From Bog-159 sp035541265 (GTDB lineage Bacteria; Acidobacteriota; Terriglobia; Bryobacterales; Bryobacteraceae), in NCBI GenBank assembly GCA_035541265.1, contig DATKNQ010000141.1, positions 9,552 to 73,551 of the forward strand: a stretch of DNA of 64,000 nucleotides. Reading direction: 5' to 3'. The position numbers and the translations under genes are program-made. The notes under the pieces are model-generated. The model searched no databases and was not told the DNA's origin. It saw only the letters and a list, made by a program, of their open reading frames with translations. Below are positions 9,177-16,550 of the stretch, in pieces (within the stretch, counting starts at the first letter, position 1; every line of letters starts with the position of its first letter).

Positions 9177-10379
9177 TCAGGACTTTTGCGGCGCGGGGGC
9201 CGGAGAGACGGTGGGTGGCGCTGCCGTCGCGGGCTTCTTTACGCCGCCGGTCCACGGAAGCGGGATAACCCAGAGTAAGTGTTTGCGTTTACGGTGAGTA
9301 GCCACTTCTTCTTTCGTCACAGTCTGGGGCTTTAACTGGGCGACGTCTTTCCAGGCAGTATCCTTGCCGGGCGCAGCGCCGCTATCCAGGTAGCCGGCCT
9401 TGATCTCCAAGAAGGCATCCTGGCGCAACTTAGTAAGATAGGTACGCACCTTGGCGTTCATCTGGGGCATCACGATGCGGCCGGTGATCTCGTCCTCGAC
9501 CTCTTCGTAAGAAGCCAGGCCTTTTTCATGGCGGTCGACGATTTTCAGAACCAGGAAGCCGTTCGGCACTTTGATGGGGTCAGTCACATAGCCTTTGGGC
9601 TGCTTGAAGACGATGTCCTCGATCGGCTTCATCAACTGGCCGCGCTTGAAGGGGGGTAACTCGCCGCCGTTGCGGGCTGTTTCCAGGTCGTCGGAGTTAG
9701 TGGTGGCGAGATCGGAAAACTTTTCGCCCTTGCGCGCGCGGGCGGTCAAGTCCTTGGCCTTCTTTTCAGCGGCTTTAGCCTGGTCCGGCGTTTTGCCTTC
9801 GGTGGAGATCAGGATCTGCTGCAGGAAGACTTCTTCGTCACGGACGAAGTCGTTCTTGTGCTGATCGTAGTATTTGCGCTTCTCGGCGTCGGGAATCGCG
9901 ATGCGGGAGCTGACTTCCTCGGAGATCACGCGCTGGGTCAGGAGCTGATTCTTGACCTGCTGCTTGAAGTCTTCGAAGGGCATGCCCATCTGTTCGCGGA
10001 CGAAATCGTGGAACTTATCGGGGTCGGCGAGACCGCTGCGCACCTGCATTTCGGCGAGACGCTTGGTGATCTCGGCGTCGACGCTGATGTTCAGATCTTT
10101 GGCTTTTTGCACGAGGAGGAGCTGGTCAATCTGGTCGCGCAAAGCGTCCGCGGCGCGGGCCTTCACGGCGTCCTGCAGCTTGGCGCCTGTCAAGCCCTGC
10201 TGGCGGAGATCGGCCTCAATTTCCTGGCGGCTATGCAGCAGTTCACCGCGGGTGATGATGTCGCCGTTCACTTTGGCAACGATCTCTTCGACAATGTGCA
10301 CGTCCGCTCCCGCGAGGAGGGAGAGCGAGGCGGCGGTCGAAAAGGAGGCTGCCGCAAGAACAATGAGCCTGCGATACAT
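9177..10379 (-). CDS. Periplasmic peptidyl-prolyl isomerase/chaperone, SurA/PpiC-like
   Basis: A 400-residue exported protein: signal peptide (residues 1-25), then a SurA N-terminal helical domain (IVAKVNGDIITRGEL). One parvulin (PpiC) domain spans roughly residues 165-270, with EEVFLQQILIST, ARNGGELPPFKRGQL and PNGFLVLKIVDR. SurA carries two parvulin domains in E. coli; one is visible here. The C-terminal tail is Pro/Ala-rich and low in complexity. It should help outer-membrane protein folding, in keeping with the divergent OmpH/Skp gene 130 bases away. Confidence 0.85.
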   Translation of the reverse strand: MYRRLIVLAAASFSTAASLSLLAGADVHIVEEIVAKVNGDIITRGELLHSRQEIEADLRQQGLTGAKLQDAVKARAADALRDQIDQLLLVQKAKDLNISVDAEITKRLAEMQVRSGLADPDKFHDFVREQMGMPFEDFKQQVKNQLLTQRVISEEVSSRIAIPDAEKRKYYDQHKNDFVRDEEVFLQQILISTEGKTPDQAKAAEKKAKDLTARARKGEKFSDLATTNSDDLETARNGGELPPFKRGQLMKPIEDIVFKQPKGYVTDPIKVPNGFLVLKIVDRHEKGLASYEEVEDEITGRIVMPQMNAKVRTYLTKLRQDAFLEIKAGYLDSGAAPGKDTAWKDVAQLKPQTVTKEEVATHRKRKHLLWVIPLPWTGGVKKPATAAPPTVSPAPAPQKS

Positions 10380-10509
10380 ATATGGGACATTCTAGCACCC
10401 GGGGCCGCCGGCTTTGGGGAGGGCCGGCCGCATTCCCAGGGGGAACACCGGAGGCCACAGCGTGTGGTACGCTGATGAGTTCGTAAACTTCAAAAGGAGT
10501 CTTCTAAGC

Positions 10510-11034
10510 ATGTCAGCAAGGTTGGGAGTGCGGGTAGCCGCGGTTTGCCTCGCGCTCGTGTCATTCGGCAAGATCGGTCTGAGCCAGACCAAGGTGGGCG
10601 TGGTCAGCTTGCAAAGGGCTGTGCTGGACACGGCCGAAATCAAGCAGAAGTCGGCCGAGATGGAGGCGAAATACAAGCCCCGGCAGCAGCAGATGGAGGC
10701 TCTGCAACGTGACATCGACAACATCAAGCAGCAGTTGCAGAGCAACGCGGGCAAGCTGACGGAGGCCGCGTTAGCCGACCTGAATTCGCAGGGGCAGTAC
10801 AAGCAGCGTCAGCTTCAGCGGATGAGCGACGATCTGCAATCGGACGTGAATGCCGAGCGCAACGACATTCTGGGGGCGTGCAGCCGCAGGATGCAGGAAG
10901 TGGTGCGCAAGCTGGCGGATGAAAAGGGTCTGGACGTAGTGGTAGACGTGCAGAGCACGGTGTTTTACAAGCCGGCGCTGGACCTGACGGCAGAGGCTGT
11001 GGCCGCCTACGACAAGGCATACCCGGCGAAGTAG
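10510..11034 (+). CDS. OmpH/Skp family periplasmic chaperone
   Basis: A 174-residue protein with a signal peptide ending near SLSQ (about residue 25). The mature protein starts with KVGVVSLQRAVLDTAE, the usual short strand of OmpH/Skp, and continues as a long charged coiled coil (about residues 45-130) before the closing strand LDVVVDVQSTVFY. Skp trimers grip unfolded outer-membrane proteins with such coiled-coil arms. The start follows a strong AAAAGGAG ribosome binding site. A divergent SurA-like gene supports an envelope-biogenesis pair. Confidence 0.85.
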   Translation: MSARLGVRVAAVCLALVSFGKIGLSQTKVGVVSLQRAVLDTAEIKQKSAEMEAKYKPRQQQMEALQRDIDNIKQQLQSNAGKLTEAALADLNSQGQYKQRQLQRMSDDLQSDVNAERNDILGACSRRMQEVVRKLADEKGLDVVVDVQSTVFYKPALDLTAEAVAAYDKAYPAK

Positions 11035-11043
11035 GATGGAAAG

Positions 11044-11544
11044 ATGGCTGGCTATCTGGATCAATACGGGGCCGGCGACGAACGGCGCGAGAAGCGCAAC
11101 AAGCTGATTTTCACGCTGGGGGCCGCGGCCCTAGTTGTGCTCTTCCTGTGGTTCTTCCTTTACGGCTGGGACAAGACGGAGATCCTGCGGATTCAGTCGG
11201 TAGCCAGGCTGGCGCAGGTGCTGCGCAACCACCGGCAGGAGAGCCGGGTGAAGAGCTTCTTCGACTTACTACGCCGCAAGGATTACAAGGCGGCGTACGC
11301 GATGTGGAACTGCACGGACGCGCACCCCTGCCGGGACTACGCGTTCCCGGAGTTCATGAAAGACTGGGGACCGGACAGCCCGCGCAACCCATCGGACTAC
11401 GATATTTCGAGGAGCCGCTCGTGCGGATCGGGCGTGATTGTGACCGTGGATTTCGACCGCCGCGAGGAAGACGCGCTGTGGGTACAGCGGAGCGATCTGA
11501 CGATCGGCTTTTCGCCGTTTCCGATCTGCCAGGCCGGGTCGTGA
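11044..11544 (+). CDS. Single-pass membrane protein of unknown function
   Basis: A 166-residue protein, not recognised. A charged N-terminus of about 20 residues precedes one transmembrane helix (about residues 21-41), leaving a soluble domain of about 120 residues that is probably periplasmic. That domain has the Cys-containing motif MWNCTDAHPCRDYAFPEF and a later SRSCGSG, so disulfides are possible. The architecture, a helix then a small alpha/beta domain with Phe/Tyr-rich motifs, resembles NTF2-like or DUF4878-type domains, but this is only a suggestion. It starts 9 bases after the OmpH gene, probably in the same transcript. Confidence 0.65.
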   Translation: MAGYLDQYGAGDERREKRNKLIFTLGAAALVVLFLWFFLYGWDKTEILRIQSVARLAQVLRNHRQESRVKSFFDLLRRKDYKAAYAMWNCTDAHPCRDYAFPEFMKDWGPDSPRNPSDYDISRSRSCGSGVIVTVDFDRREEDALWVQRSDLTIGFSPFPICQAGS

Positions 11545-11604
11545 GGGGGCGCGGAGCGGGTTCACTGCGCGCGTCATAGAATAGTAAAAAGAGACTGGAA
11601 CAGC

Positions 11605-12726
11605 ATGGGCACAACAGTGGCAGGTTTGGAAGGCGTAGTCGCCGGCGAGTCGGAGATTTGCTACATCGACGGTTACGCGGGCGTTCTCAGCTATCGCGGC
11701 TATAACATTCACACGCTGGCGGACAATGCGACTTTCGAGGAGGTGATTTACCTACTCTGGAACGGACACCTGCCGAAGCGCGAGGAGTTGGAGCAGCTTA
11801 AGAAGGAACTGGGCGCCAACCGCGGGCTGCCGCCGGCCGTGCTGGAGTTTCTGAAATCGGCGCCGCAGGCCAGTCCGATGGACGTGCTGCGCACGGCGGT
11901 TTCGATGCTGGGCATGTACGATCCGGAGACGCCCGACATGATGCCGGACGCGAACGCGCGCAAGGCGATGCGGCTGATGTCACAGACGTCGACGATGGTG
12001 ACGACGTTCGACCGGTTGCGCAAGGGTCTGCACGTGATCAACGGCGACCCGGGGATGACGTTCGCCGAGAACTTCCTGTACACGCTGACGGGCAAACGTC
12101 CCGACGAAGTGATGGAGCACGCTTTCGATGTGGCGCTGATTCTGCATGCGGACCACGAGCTGAACGCGTCCACCTTCGCGGCGCGCGTGACGGCGGCGAC
12201 GCTTTCCGATATTTATTCGGCGATGACGTCGGCGATCGGGGCACTGAAGGGCCCGCTGCACGGCGGCGCGAACCAGGACGTGATCAAGGTACTGCTGCAG
12301 CTTTCGAGCGAGGAAGCGGCCATCGACCGGGTGAAGAGCACGCTGGCGCGCAAGGTGAAGCTGGCGGGGTTCGGGCATCGGGTGTATCGCACGGAAGATC
12401 CGCGGGCTACGCACTTGCGCGTGCTTTCCGAGGAGTTGGGCAAGCGCACGGGGCACGAGAAGCTGTTCCGCATGTCGCGGGCGATGGAGCAGACCGTCAA
12501 GGAGGAGAAGGGCCTGATCGCGAACGTGGACTTCTATTCGGCCTCGACCTATTATTCGCTGGGCATTCCGGTGGATTTGTTTACGACGGTCTTCGCCGTA
12601 AGCCGCATGTCGGGATGGACGGCGCACGTGCTGGAACAGTATAAGAACAACCGCCTGATCCGGCCGCGCGCGGAGTACAAGGGGAATCCGGACGGGATGC
12701 CGTGGATTCCGATGGGCGAACGCTAA
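11605..12726 (+). CDS. gltA: Citrate synthase (or 2-methylcitrate synthase)
   Basis: A 373-residue enzyme condensing oxaloacetate with acetyl-CoA in the TCA cycle. Catalytic motifs are all present: GPLHGGANQDV with the first histidine (about residue 220), GFGHRVYRTEDPR with the second, and DFYSASTYYSLGIP with the aspartate (about residue 312). The length fits the short, dimeric type found in Gram-positives and archaea, which includes 2-methylcitrate synthases, so propionate use cannot be excluded. A TAGAAT -10-like hexamer lies at 11577-11582. A small zinc-ribbon gene follows without a gap. Confidence 0.93.
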   Translation: MGTTVAGLEGVVAGESEICYIDGYAGVLSYRGYNIHTLADNATFEEVIYLLWNGHLPKREELEQLKKELGANRGLPPAVLEFLKSAPQASPMDVLRTAVSMLGMYDPETPDMMPDANARKAMRLMSQTSTMVTTFDRLRKGLHVINGDPGMTFAENFLYTLTGKRPDEVMEHAFDVALILHADHELNASTFAARVTAATLSDIYSAMTSAIGALKGPLHGGANQDVIKVLLQLSSEEAAIDRVKSTLARKVKLAGFGHRVYRTEDPRATHLRVLSEELGKRTGHEKLFRMSRAMEQTVKEEKGLIANVDFYSASTYYSLGIPVDLFTTVFAVSRMSGWTAHVLEQYKNNRLIRPRAEYKGNPDGMPWIPMGER

Positions 12727-12999
12727 GTGGACGAACGCGCCTATTATACGGAATCGCAGACGACCAAGCCGGCGTCGTTGCACTGCCCGTTCTGCCGGTC
12801 GACGGAGACGTACGAACTGCGCTGGACGGTGCGGAAGAAGAAAGATCGTTTGCCGCCGGGGGCGGATGAGCGGGACCGGGCGCGTTTTGCGAAATCGCAG
12901 AGTTACATGGTGCTGATGGACGATAAGGTAGCGTGTAAGAATTTGCGATGCCGGAAGCGGTTCGATATTTCAGGCGTGAAGACGATGGCGTTTATTTAG
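12727..12999 (+). CDS. Small zinc-ribbon-like protein
   Basis: A 90-residue protein starting with GTG directly after the citrate synthase stop codon, so expression is probably coupled. It contains CPFCRSTETYE near residue 21 and CKNLRCRKRF near residue 73, two Cys pairs that could bind one zinc. The middle is basic. The fold suggests a nucleic-acid- or protein-binding zinc ribbon, but no named family was recognised. The ribosome binding site would lie inside gltA. A role linked to citrate synthase is possible but unsupported. Confidence 0.6.
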   Translation: MDERAYYTESQTTKPASLHCPFCRSTETYELRWTVRKKKDRLPPGADERDRARFAKSQSYMVLMDDKVACKNLRCRKRFDISGVKTMAFI

Positions 13000-13018
13000 C
13001 CGGACCTTGCGTCTGTGC

Positions 13019-13618
13019 TTACGCAGCGCCCCGGATGCATGGGCGGAGCAGTTTGGCGAACAGCGATACGTCCCCGGTCGCGTGGCTCACGCGCGAAGCA
13101 TCGGTCATTTCCTCACGAGTTACGGCTCGCCAATCGATGTAATGGCCGGCGCGCAATCCAAGCTCGCGCAGAAACTCGCGTTGAGTTCTGCCGTTGCCCT
13201 CGCGGAATGGGTGAGCCGCGTTCAGCTCACTGAGGAACCAGGCGGCTCGCGTTGCAAAGGCAGCGGCGTCCCGGCCGGCGAGGTATTCTTCCGCCGCGAG
13301 CTTCGCGAGCGTCTGTTCCAGCGCCGGCTCGAGAAACGCAGCCAGACCGAACAGATGGCCACCTTTGGATATGTTCACGGTGCGAAACTGTCCCGCCCAA
13401 CCGTAGACATCCTGAAAGATGTGCCTATGAATCGCCTTGAGGTGTGCGATGTTGAAAGTGCCTGCTACGGGCCTCTCAATCAACTCGGCGATGCGCAGGT
13501 GCGAACGGCGCGCCTCGAAGCGCTCCAGGAGCGTGGCGTCAGTGATCCTGCGCAGGTTCCGCAGGACGTTTGTGCCGGGATGCAGATAAGGGTCCGCATT
13601 CCCGGGCGTCAAGCTCAT
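13019..13618 (-). CDS. Fic/Doc family protein (AMPylating toxin)
   Basis: A 199-residue Fic protein. The catalytic loop HPFREGNGRTQREF (about residues 136-149) matches the canonical HPFx(D/E)GNGRxxR, including the catalytic His and phosphate-binding residues. The N-terminal DPYLHPGTNVLRN is typical of bacterial FicT toxins, which transfer AMP from ATP onto targets such as gyrase and topoisomerase IV. The ATG at 13618 is preferred over an upstream GTG at 13627. Its 5' end overlaps the antitoxin gene by 80 bases, so the two are translationally coupled. The toxin looks intact. Confidence 0.88.
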   Translation of the reverse strand: MSLTPGNADPYLHPGTNVLRNLRRITDATLLERFEARRSHLRIAELIERPVAGTFNIAHLKAIHRHIFQDVYGWAGQFRTVNISKGGHLFGLAAFLEPALEQTLAKLAAEEYLAGRDAAAFATRAAWFLSELNAAHPFREGNGRTQREFLRELGLRAGHYIDWRAVTREEMTDASRVSHATGDVSLFAKLLRPCIRGAA

Positions 13619-13796
13619 CGATGGCACTCCGTACTTCGGACAGGGTTAAGTCTCCGTCGATGTATCGCTGGTAGAGAGCCTTGGTTTGCTCGTCGAGATC
13701 CAGCCCTTCCAGGCGGACGGAGGCCAGCGCTTCTTCGTAAACACGCGTTCGCCGCGCGCGCTCGGCTGCGGTGATCGGGTGTATCGACAGCGCCAT
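13539..13796 (-). CDS. VbhA-like antitoxin for the Fic protein
   Basis: An 85-residue helical protein encoded immediately upstream of fic. It contains ASVRLEGLDL (about residues 25-34), which fits the class I Fic inhibitory motif S/T-x-x-x-E-G/N; the glutamate blocks ATP gamma-phosphate binding by inserting next to the Fic arginine. The helix YQRYIDGDLTLSEVRSAI is typical of VbhA/FicA antitoxins. Homologues are usually about 60-65 residues; the extra C-terminal tail of about 20 residues is written over the 5' end of fic. GGAG precedes the ATG by about 14 bases. Confidence 0.8.
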   Translation of the reverse strand: MALSIHPITAAERARRTRVYEEALASVRLEGLDLDEQTKALYQRYIDGDLTLSEVRSAIDELDARECGPLSASRHKRPAEPAQDH

Positions 13797-13911
13797 TTTT
13801 CTACTCTACTCCTATTCTCCGCCTAACAGTCTTTCGGTGACGCTGCGGTGGGGTACGGTCGGGCTTTCCTCGCTCGGGACAGGTACTTGCCGCAGGATTT
13901 GGACGCTGGAA

Positions 13912-13933
13912 ATAGTAACACATATGTTACTAT
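13912..13933. promoter_or_regulatory. 22-bp palindromic operator of a HigBA-type locus
   Basis: A perfect inverted repeat, ATAGTAACA and TGTTACTAT, separated by CATA. It lies just upstream of the HigB relic and 134 bases before the higA-like antitoxin gene. Such palindromes are the autoregulatory operators of HigBA/RelBE-type modules. Here it has stayed symmetrical while the toxin gene has been mostly deleted. Confidence 0.7.
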
Positions 13934-14176
13934 AGTGCATGGTCGACGTTCCCGGAGCGTCTCGTGATTTTGCCCGGTGGAGGAACGAAGAAGCGCCAGC
14001 AGCAGGACATCGCGACTGCCCTCGTGAGATGGCGGGATTATAAGGAAAGGAAAAAGGATCACAGCCATGGCCCTGACGCGCGATTTCAAGGAGACCATCC
14101 GCGCACGCGCGGAGCGGGACACGAAATTCCGAAAGGAGCTTCTGCGCGTAGGCGTCGAATGTATGCTCGGCGGTGA
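13919..14176 (+). pseudogene. 3' remnant of a HigB/RelE-type toxin gene
   Basis: An open frame with no credible start encodes ERLVILPGGGTKKRQQQDI and then a helix ending in RWRDYKERKKDH (to about 14062). This matches the last third of HigB/RelE-family toxins, whose ends read like LVILLGGGDK, a DIA helix and KxRK. The first 60 or so residues, including the N-terminal helices, are missing, and the frame starts inside the operator palindrome. The simplest history is an internal deletion joining the promoter region to the 3' end. Read-through to 14176 overlaps the antitoxin in another frame. Confidence 0.65.
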
Positions 14177-14411
14177 CGTGACTACCGCCAAGACCATTCT
14201 TCGCGACTACATCAACGCCACGGTGGGGTTTGCGGAGGTCGCCGAGTACACACATATCCCATCCAAGAGCCTGATGCGCATGCTTGGCCCGGCAGGCAAT
14301 CCCCGCGCCGATAATCTATTCGAGGTTGTCAGTTTCCTGCAGCAACGCGAGGGCGTGCGTTTTCGCGTCAGTACGGCTCCGGCTACCCGCCGCCTAACAA
14401 TCCTTCGATGA
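14067..14411 (+). CDS. HigA-type antitoxin / XRE-like DNA-binding protein
   Basis: A 114-residue protein. Its conserved core is GDVTTAKTILRDYINATVGF followed by IPSKSLMRMLGPAGNPRADN, the helix-turn-helix pattern of the HigA2-like antitoxins paired with phage-type HigB toxins. It should repress its own promoter through the palindrome at 13912-13933. The cognate toxin is only a relic, making this an orphan antitoxin. The 3' end overlaps the convergent gene at 14383 by 29 bases, and the last residues (STAPATRRLTILR) look atypical for the family. Confidence 0.8.
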   Translation: MALTRDFKETIRARAERDTKFRKELLRVGVECMLGGDVTTAKTILRDYINATVGFAEVAEYTHIPSKSLMRMLGPAGNPRADNLFEVVSFLQQREGVRFRVSTAPATRRLTILR

Positions 14412-15306
14412 AGCCGTGGTCGATCGGCCAACTGCCCAGCACGCGCGTGCCGAGGCGGTTGAAGGTGCCGGAGGTGAGGACTCCGCTGAGGTCTTGCGGA
14501 TTGGGCGTCTGGTGCTCGCGGGCGATCATTTCGCGCAGCATGGCGGTGATGTGTTGGAGCTCGGCGGCCAATGCGGCGGCCTGTTCGCCATCGTGGCACT
14601 GCACGTTCAGGCGCGCTTCGAAATGGTTGCCCGAGGGCGCGAGGGCGATGCTGATATCGTTGGCGTCTTCCATGGTGTGGGCGAACATGCGCGTGCCGGC
14701 CGGCAGGCCGCTGTCCGTTTTCAGCAGCGCGGGCGGGATCGAGATCCAGAAGGGCGCGTCAGGCCTTTCAAATTCGCGCCGGCGGGTGGAGCGGGATTCG
14801 AGCTCGGTGACGGCGGAATCATCGGGGCTGACGGCGAGGGCCATCAGGTTCGGACGCAGCGGGAAGAACGAGATCTTGCGGTCGGGTGTGCTGCCGCTCA
14901 TGCGGCAAAGGGAGTTGTAGCAGGCGCCGCCTTGTTCGCGCGCGTAGGCCTGCAGGTTGTTCCAATCGAAGCGGCCCTTGACGATGAGGAATTTTGCGCG
15001 CGGGGTGAAGCAGGCGAGGACCGCGTCCAGATCGCGGGTGTAGTCGAAACCGGTCTTCATCACGAAGACGCGGTATTCCGGCTCTTCGGAGACCTTGGAG
15101 CCGCTGAGCATCTGGAGAACGCCGCCGTTGCGGAGCGCCGCAGCATCGATGTAGAAGACCAGGCCGTCGCGCGTGGGGAGGCGCTGGAGCCAATCGGCGG
15201 TGGTGCGCAGCGAGCGGTAGTGGAGGCGCGCCACGCCCCACACGGCGAATCCGCAAACCGAGGCGATCAGGATGATCAGCAGGGCGGCGCGTTGTTTGTA
15301 GTTCAC
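14383..15306 (-). CDS. Membrane-anchored protein of unknown function
   Basis: A 307-residue protein, not recognised. An N-terminal helix (about residues 8-27) anchors or exports it. The rest is soluble, with an alpha/beta-looking repeat starting at LPTRDGLVFYIDAAALRNGG and further strands such as DLDAVLACFTPRAKFLIVKGRF. Two close cysteines (GGACYNSLCR) may form a disulfide. Similar lone proteins of about 300 residues are common in Acidobacteriota and remain unnamed. It lies 10 bases downstream of the DAHP synthase gene, probably in the same transcript. Confidence 0.6.
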   Translation of the reverse strand: MNYKQRAALLIILIASVCGFAVWGVARLHYRSLRTTADWLQRLPTRDGLVFYIDAAALRNGGVLQMLSGSKVSEEPEYRVFVMKTGFDYTRDLDAVLACFTPRAKFLIVKGRFDWNNLQAYAREQGGACYNSLCRMSGSTPDRKISFFPLRPNLMALAVSPDDSAVTELESRSTRRREFERPDAPFWISIPPALLKTDSGLPAGTRMFAHTMEDANDISIALAPSGNHFEARLNVQCHDGEQAAALAAELQHITAMLREMIAREHQTPNPQDLSGVLTSGTFNRLGTRVLGSWPIDHGFIEGLLGGG

Positions 15307-15316
15307 GTTGGCAGTG

Positions 15317-16357
15317 TCACACGGCCGCGGCGGTTTCCGCGACGCGCGCTTCCTTCCACAGATCGAGATACGGCTTAAGCTGGCGCATCATGGCGTGGAA
15401 ATCTTTCAAAGTGAGCGACTGTGCGCCATCGCTGATGGCCTTTTCAGGATTGGGATGGACTTCGACGATCAGGCCGTCGGCGCCGATGGCCACGCCCGCG
15501 CGCGCCAGGTCCGGCACCAGGCTGCGCTTGCCGGTGGCGTGGCTGGGATCGAGAATCACGGGCAGGTGGGTGAGCTCATTCAGCACCGGAACGGCGGCAA
15601 TGTCGCAGGTGTTGCGGGTGGCGGTTTCGAAAGTGCGAATGCCGCGCTCGCAAAGCACCACGTTGGAATTGCCATGGGCCACGATGTATTCGGCGGACAT
15701 GAGCAATTCCTTGATGGTGGAGCTCATGCCGCGCTTCAGCAGCACGGGGCGCCCGCAGCCGCCCAGCGATTTCAGCAGCGCGAAGTTCTGCATGTTGCGC
15801 GCACCGACTTGCATGACATCGGTGTATTCGGCCACCATGCCCACGTGGGCGTCGGTCATGACTTCGGTGACGATGGCGAGGCCGGTAGCTTCTTTGGCCT
15901 TGCGCAATAGTTTGAGGCCTTCGAGCTCCATGCCCTGGAAATCGTAGGGCGAGGTGCGCGGCTTGAACGCACCGCCGCGCAGCATGCGGGCGCCGGCCGC
16001 GGCCACGCCTTCGGCGGTCTCCATGATCTGGCGCTCGGACTCGACCGAACACGGGCCGGCCATGACGATGAACTCGTCGCCGCCGATTTCAAGACCGTTG
16101 ACGCGGATGATGCTGTGGTCGGGCTTGAACTCGCGGCTGACGAATTTGTACGGGGCCGAGATGCGCACGGCGCTTTCGACACCAGGGGTGGCTTCGAGAG
16201 ATTCGAGGCAAGCGGTGACGTCGCCGACGCCGACGACGCCGATGACGACCCGCTCTTCGCCTTCGATGGAGTGGACCTTGTATCCGAACTCCTGAATCCG
16301 TTCGCAGACGTGGTCGATTTGCTCGCGCGTGGCATGCGGACGCATCGAGATAATCAT
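15317..16357 (-). CDS. aroF: 3-deoxy-7-phosphoheptulonate (DAHP) synthase with N-terminal ferredoxin-like domain
   Basis: A 346-residue enzyme joining phosphoenolpyruvate and erythrose 4-phosphate, the first step of the shikimate pathway. A regulatory ferredoxin-like domain (residues 1-75, MIISMRPHATREQIDHV) is followed by a type I-beta TIM barrel. Barrel motifs: IVMAGPCSVES, RGGAFKPRTSPYDFQG, QVGARNMQNFALLK, KRGMSSTIKE, CERGIRTFE and DPSHATGKR. This is the Thermotoga/Bacillus type, where the extra domain senses Tyr or Phe. The ATG at 16357 follows GGAG by about 10 bases. The upstream leader (16381-16550) has all elements of a ribosome-mediated attenuator. Confidence 0.93.
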   Translation of the reverse strand: MIISMRPHATREQIDHVCERIQEFGYKVHSIEGEERVVIGVVGVGDVTACLESLEATPGVESAVRISAPYKFVSREFKPDHSIIRVNGLEIGGDEFIVMAGPCSVESERQIMETAEGVAAAGARMLRGGAFKPRTSPYDFQGMELEGLKLLRKAKEATGLAIVTEVMTDAHVGMVAEYTDVMQVGARNMQNFALLKSLGGCGRPVLLKRGMSSTIKELLMSAEYIVAHGNSNVVLCERGIRTFETATRNTCDIAAVPVLNELTHLPVILDPSHATGKRSLVPDLARAGVAIGADGLIVEVHPNPEKAISDGAQSLTLKDFHAMMRQLKPYLDLWKEARVAETAAAV

Positions 16358-16380
16358 GTGCCGATTCTCCTTCGCTCCGA

Positions 16381-16410
16381 AAATAAAAAACCCACTCTGA
16401 CGAGTGGGTT
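16381..16410 (-). terminator. Intrinsic terminator in the aroF leader (attenuator)
   Basis: Read on the minus strand, AACCCACTC and GAGTGGGTT form a perfect 9-bp stem with the 4-base loop GTCA, followed by TTTTTTATTT. It lies 24-53 bases before the aroF start codon, between promoter and ribosome binding site. Its 5' arm can instead pair with the antiterminator segment at 16439-16450. Confidence 0.88.
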
Positions 16411-16477
16411 GCAATTCACAAGAAGCTGGATGCCCTTCGCAACGCCACTCTACCGATTCCGGCGGAACCAGAATCGG
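16402..16477 (-). promoter_or_regulatory. Competing leader structures: pause-like hairpin and antiterminator
   Basis: Two further structures are visible in the leader RNA. First, CCGATTCTGG (16477-16468) pairs with CCGGAATCGG (16462-16453) in a 10-bp hairpin (one T-G pair, 5-base loop) inside the leader-peptide codons. Second, GAGTGGCGTTGC (16450-16439) pairs with GCAACCCACTC (16412-16402) over 11 bp with a single bulged C, which would block the terminator. The antiterminator strand begins at the last base of the leader stop codon, so a ribosome terminating there would cover it. Confidence 0.8.
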
Positions 16478-16509
16478 AAGCTAAACGAGCTGGCGGAGTA
16501 GAAAGACAT
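16450..16509 (-). CDS. Aromatic-rich leader peptide of the aroF attenuator
   Basis: A 19-codon reading frame encodes MSFYSASSFSFRFWFRRNR: five Phe, one Tyr and one Trp (7 of 19 aromatic), with F-S-F-R-F-W-F clustered at codons 9-15. Its TAG abuts the antiterminator strand, the classic layout of pheA/trp-type attenuation peptides. The ATG is only about 11 bases from the -10 element (16521-16526) and has no clear Shine-Dalgarno sequence, so the message may be leaderless or nearly so. Ribosome stalling on aromatic codons should allow aroF transcription. Confidence 0.82.
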   Translation of the reverse strand: MSFYSASSFSFRFWFRRNR

Positions 16510-16520
16510 CGTAAAGGGCC

Positions 16521-16550
16521 AGTATAGGCGAAATCGCGGCGCTATGGCAA
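16521..16550 (-). promoter_or_regulatory. Promoter of the aroF leader transcript
   Basis: On the minus strand, TTGCCA (16550-16545) and TATACT (16526-16521) are separated by 18 bases, a good sigma-70-type match. Transcription would start near 16512-16514, just before the leader peptide. The -35 box overlaps the end of the upstream VWFA gene. Confidence 0.65.

Noticed and set aside
13919..14176. A functional HigB-type toxin
   Set aside because: Only the C-terminal third is present and no in-frame start or N-terminal helices exist.
16381..16410. Simple terminator of the upstream VWFA gene
   Set aside because: It is 130 bases past that stop, downstream of a good promoter, and its arm pairs with a perfect antiterminator next to an aromatic leader peptide; attenuation explains more.
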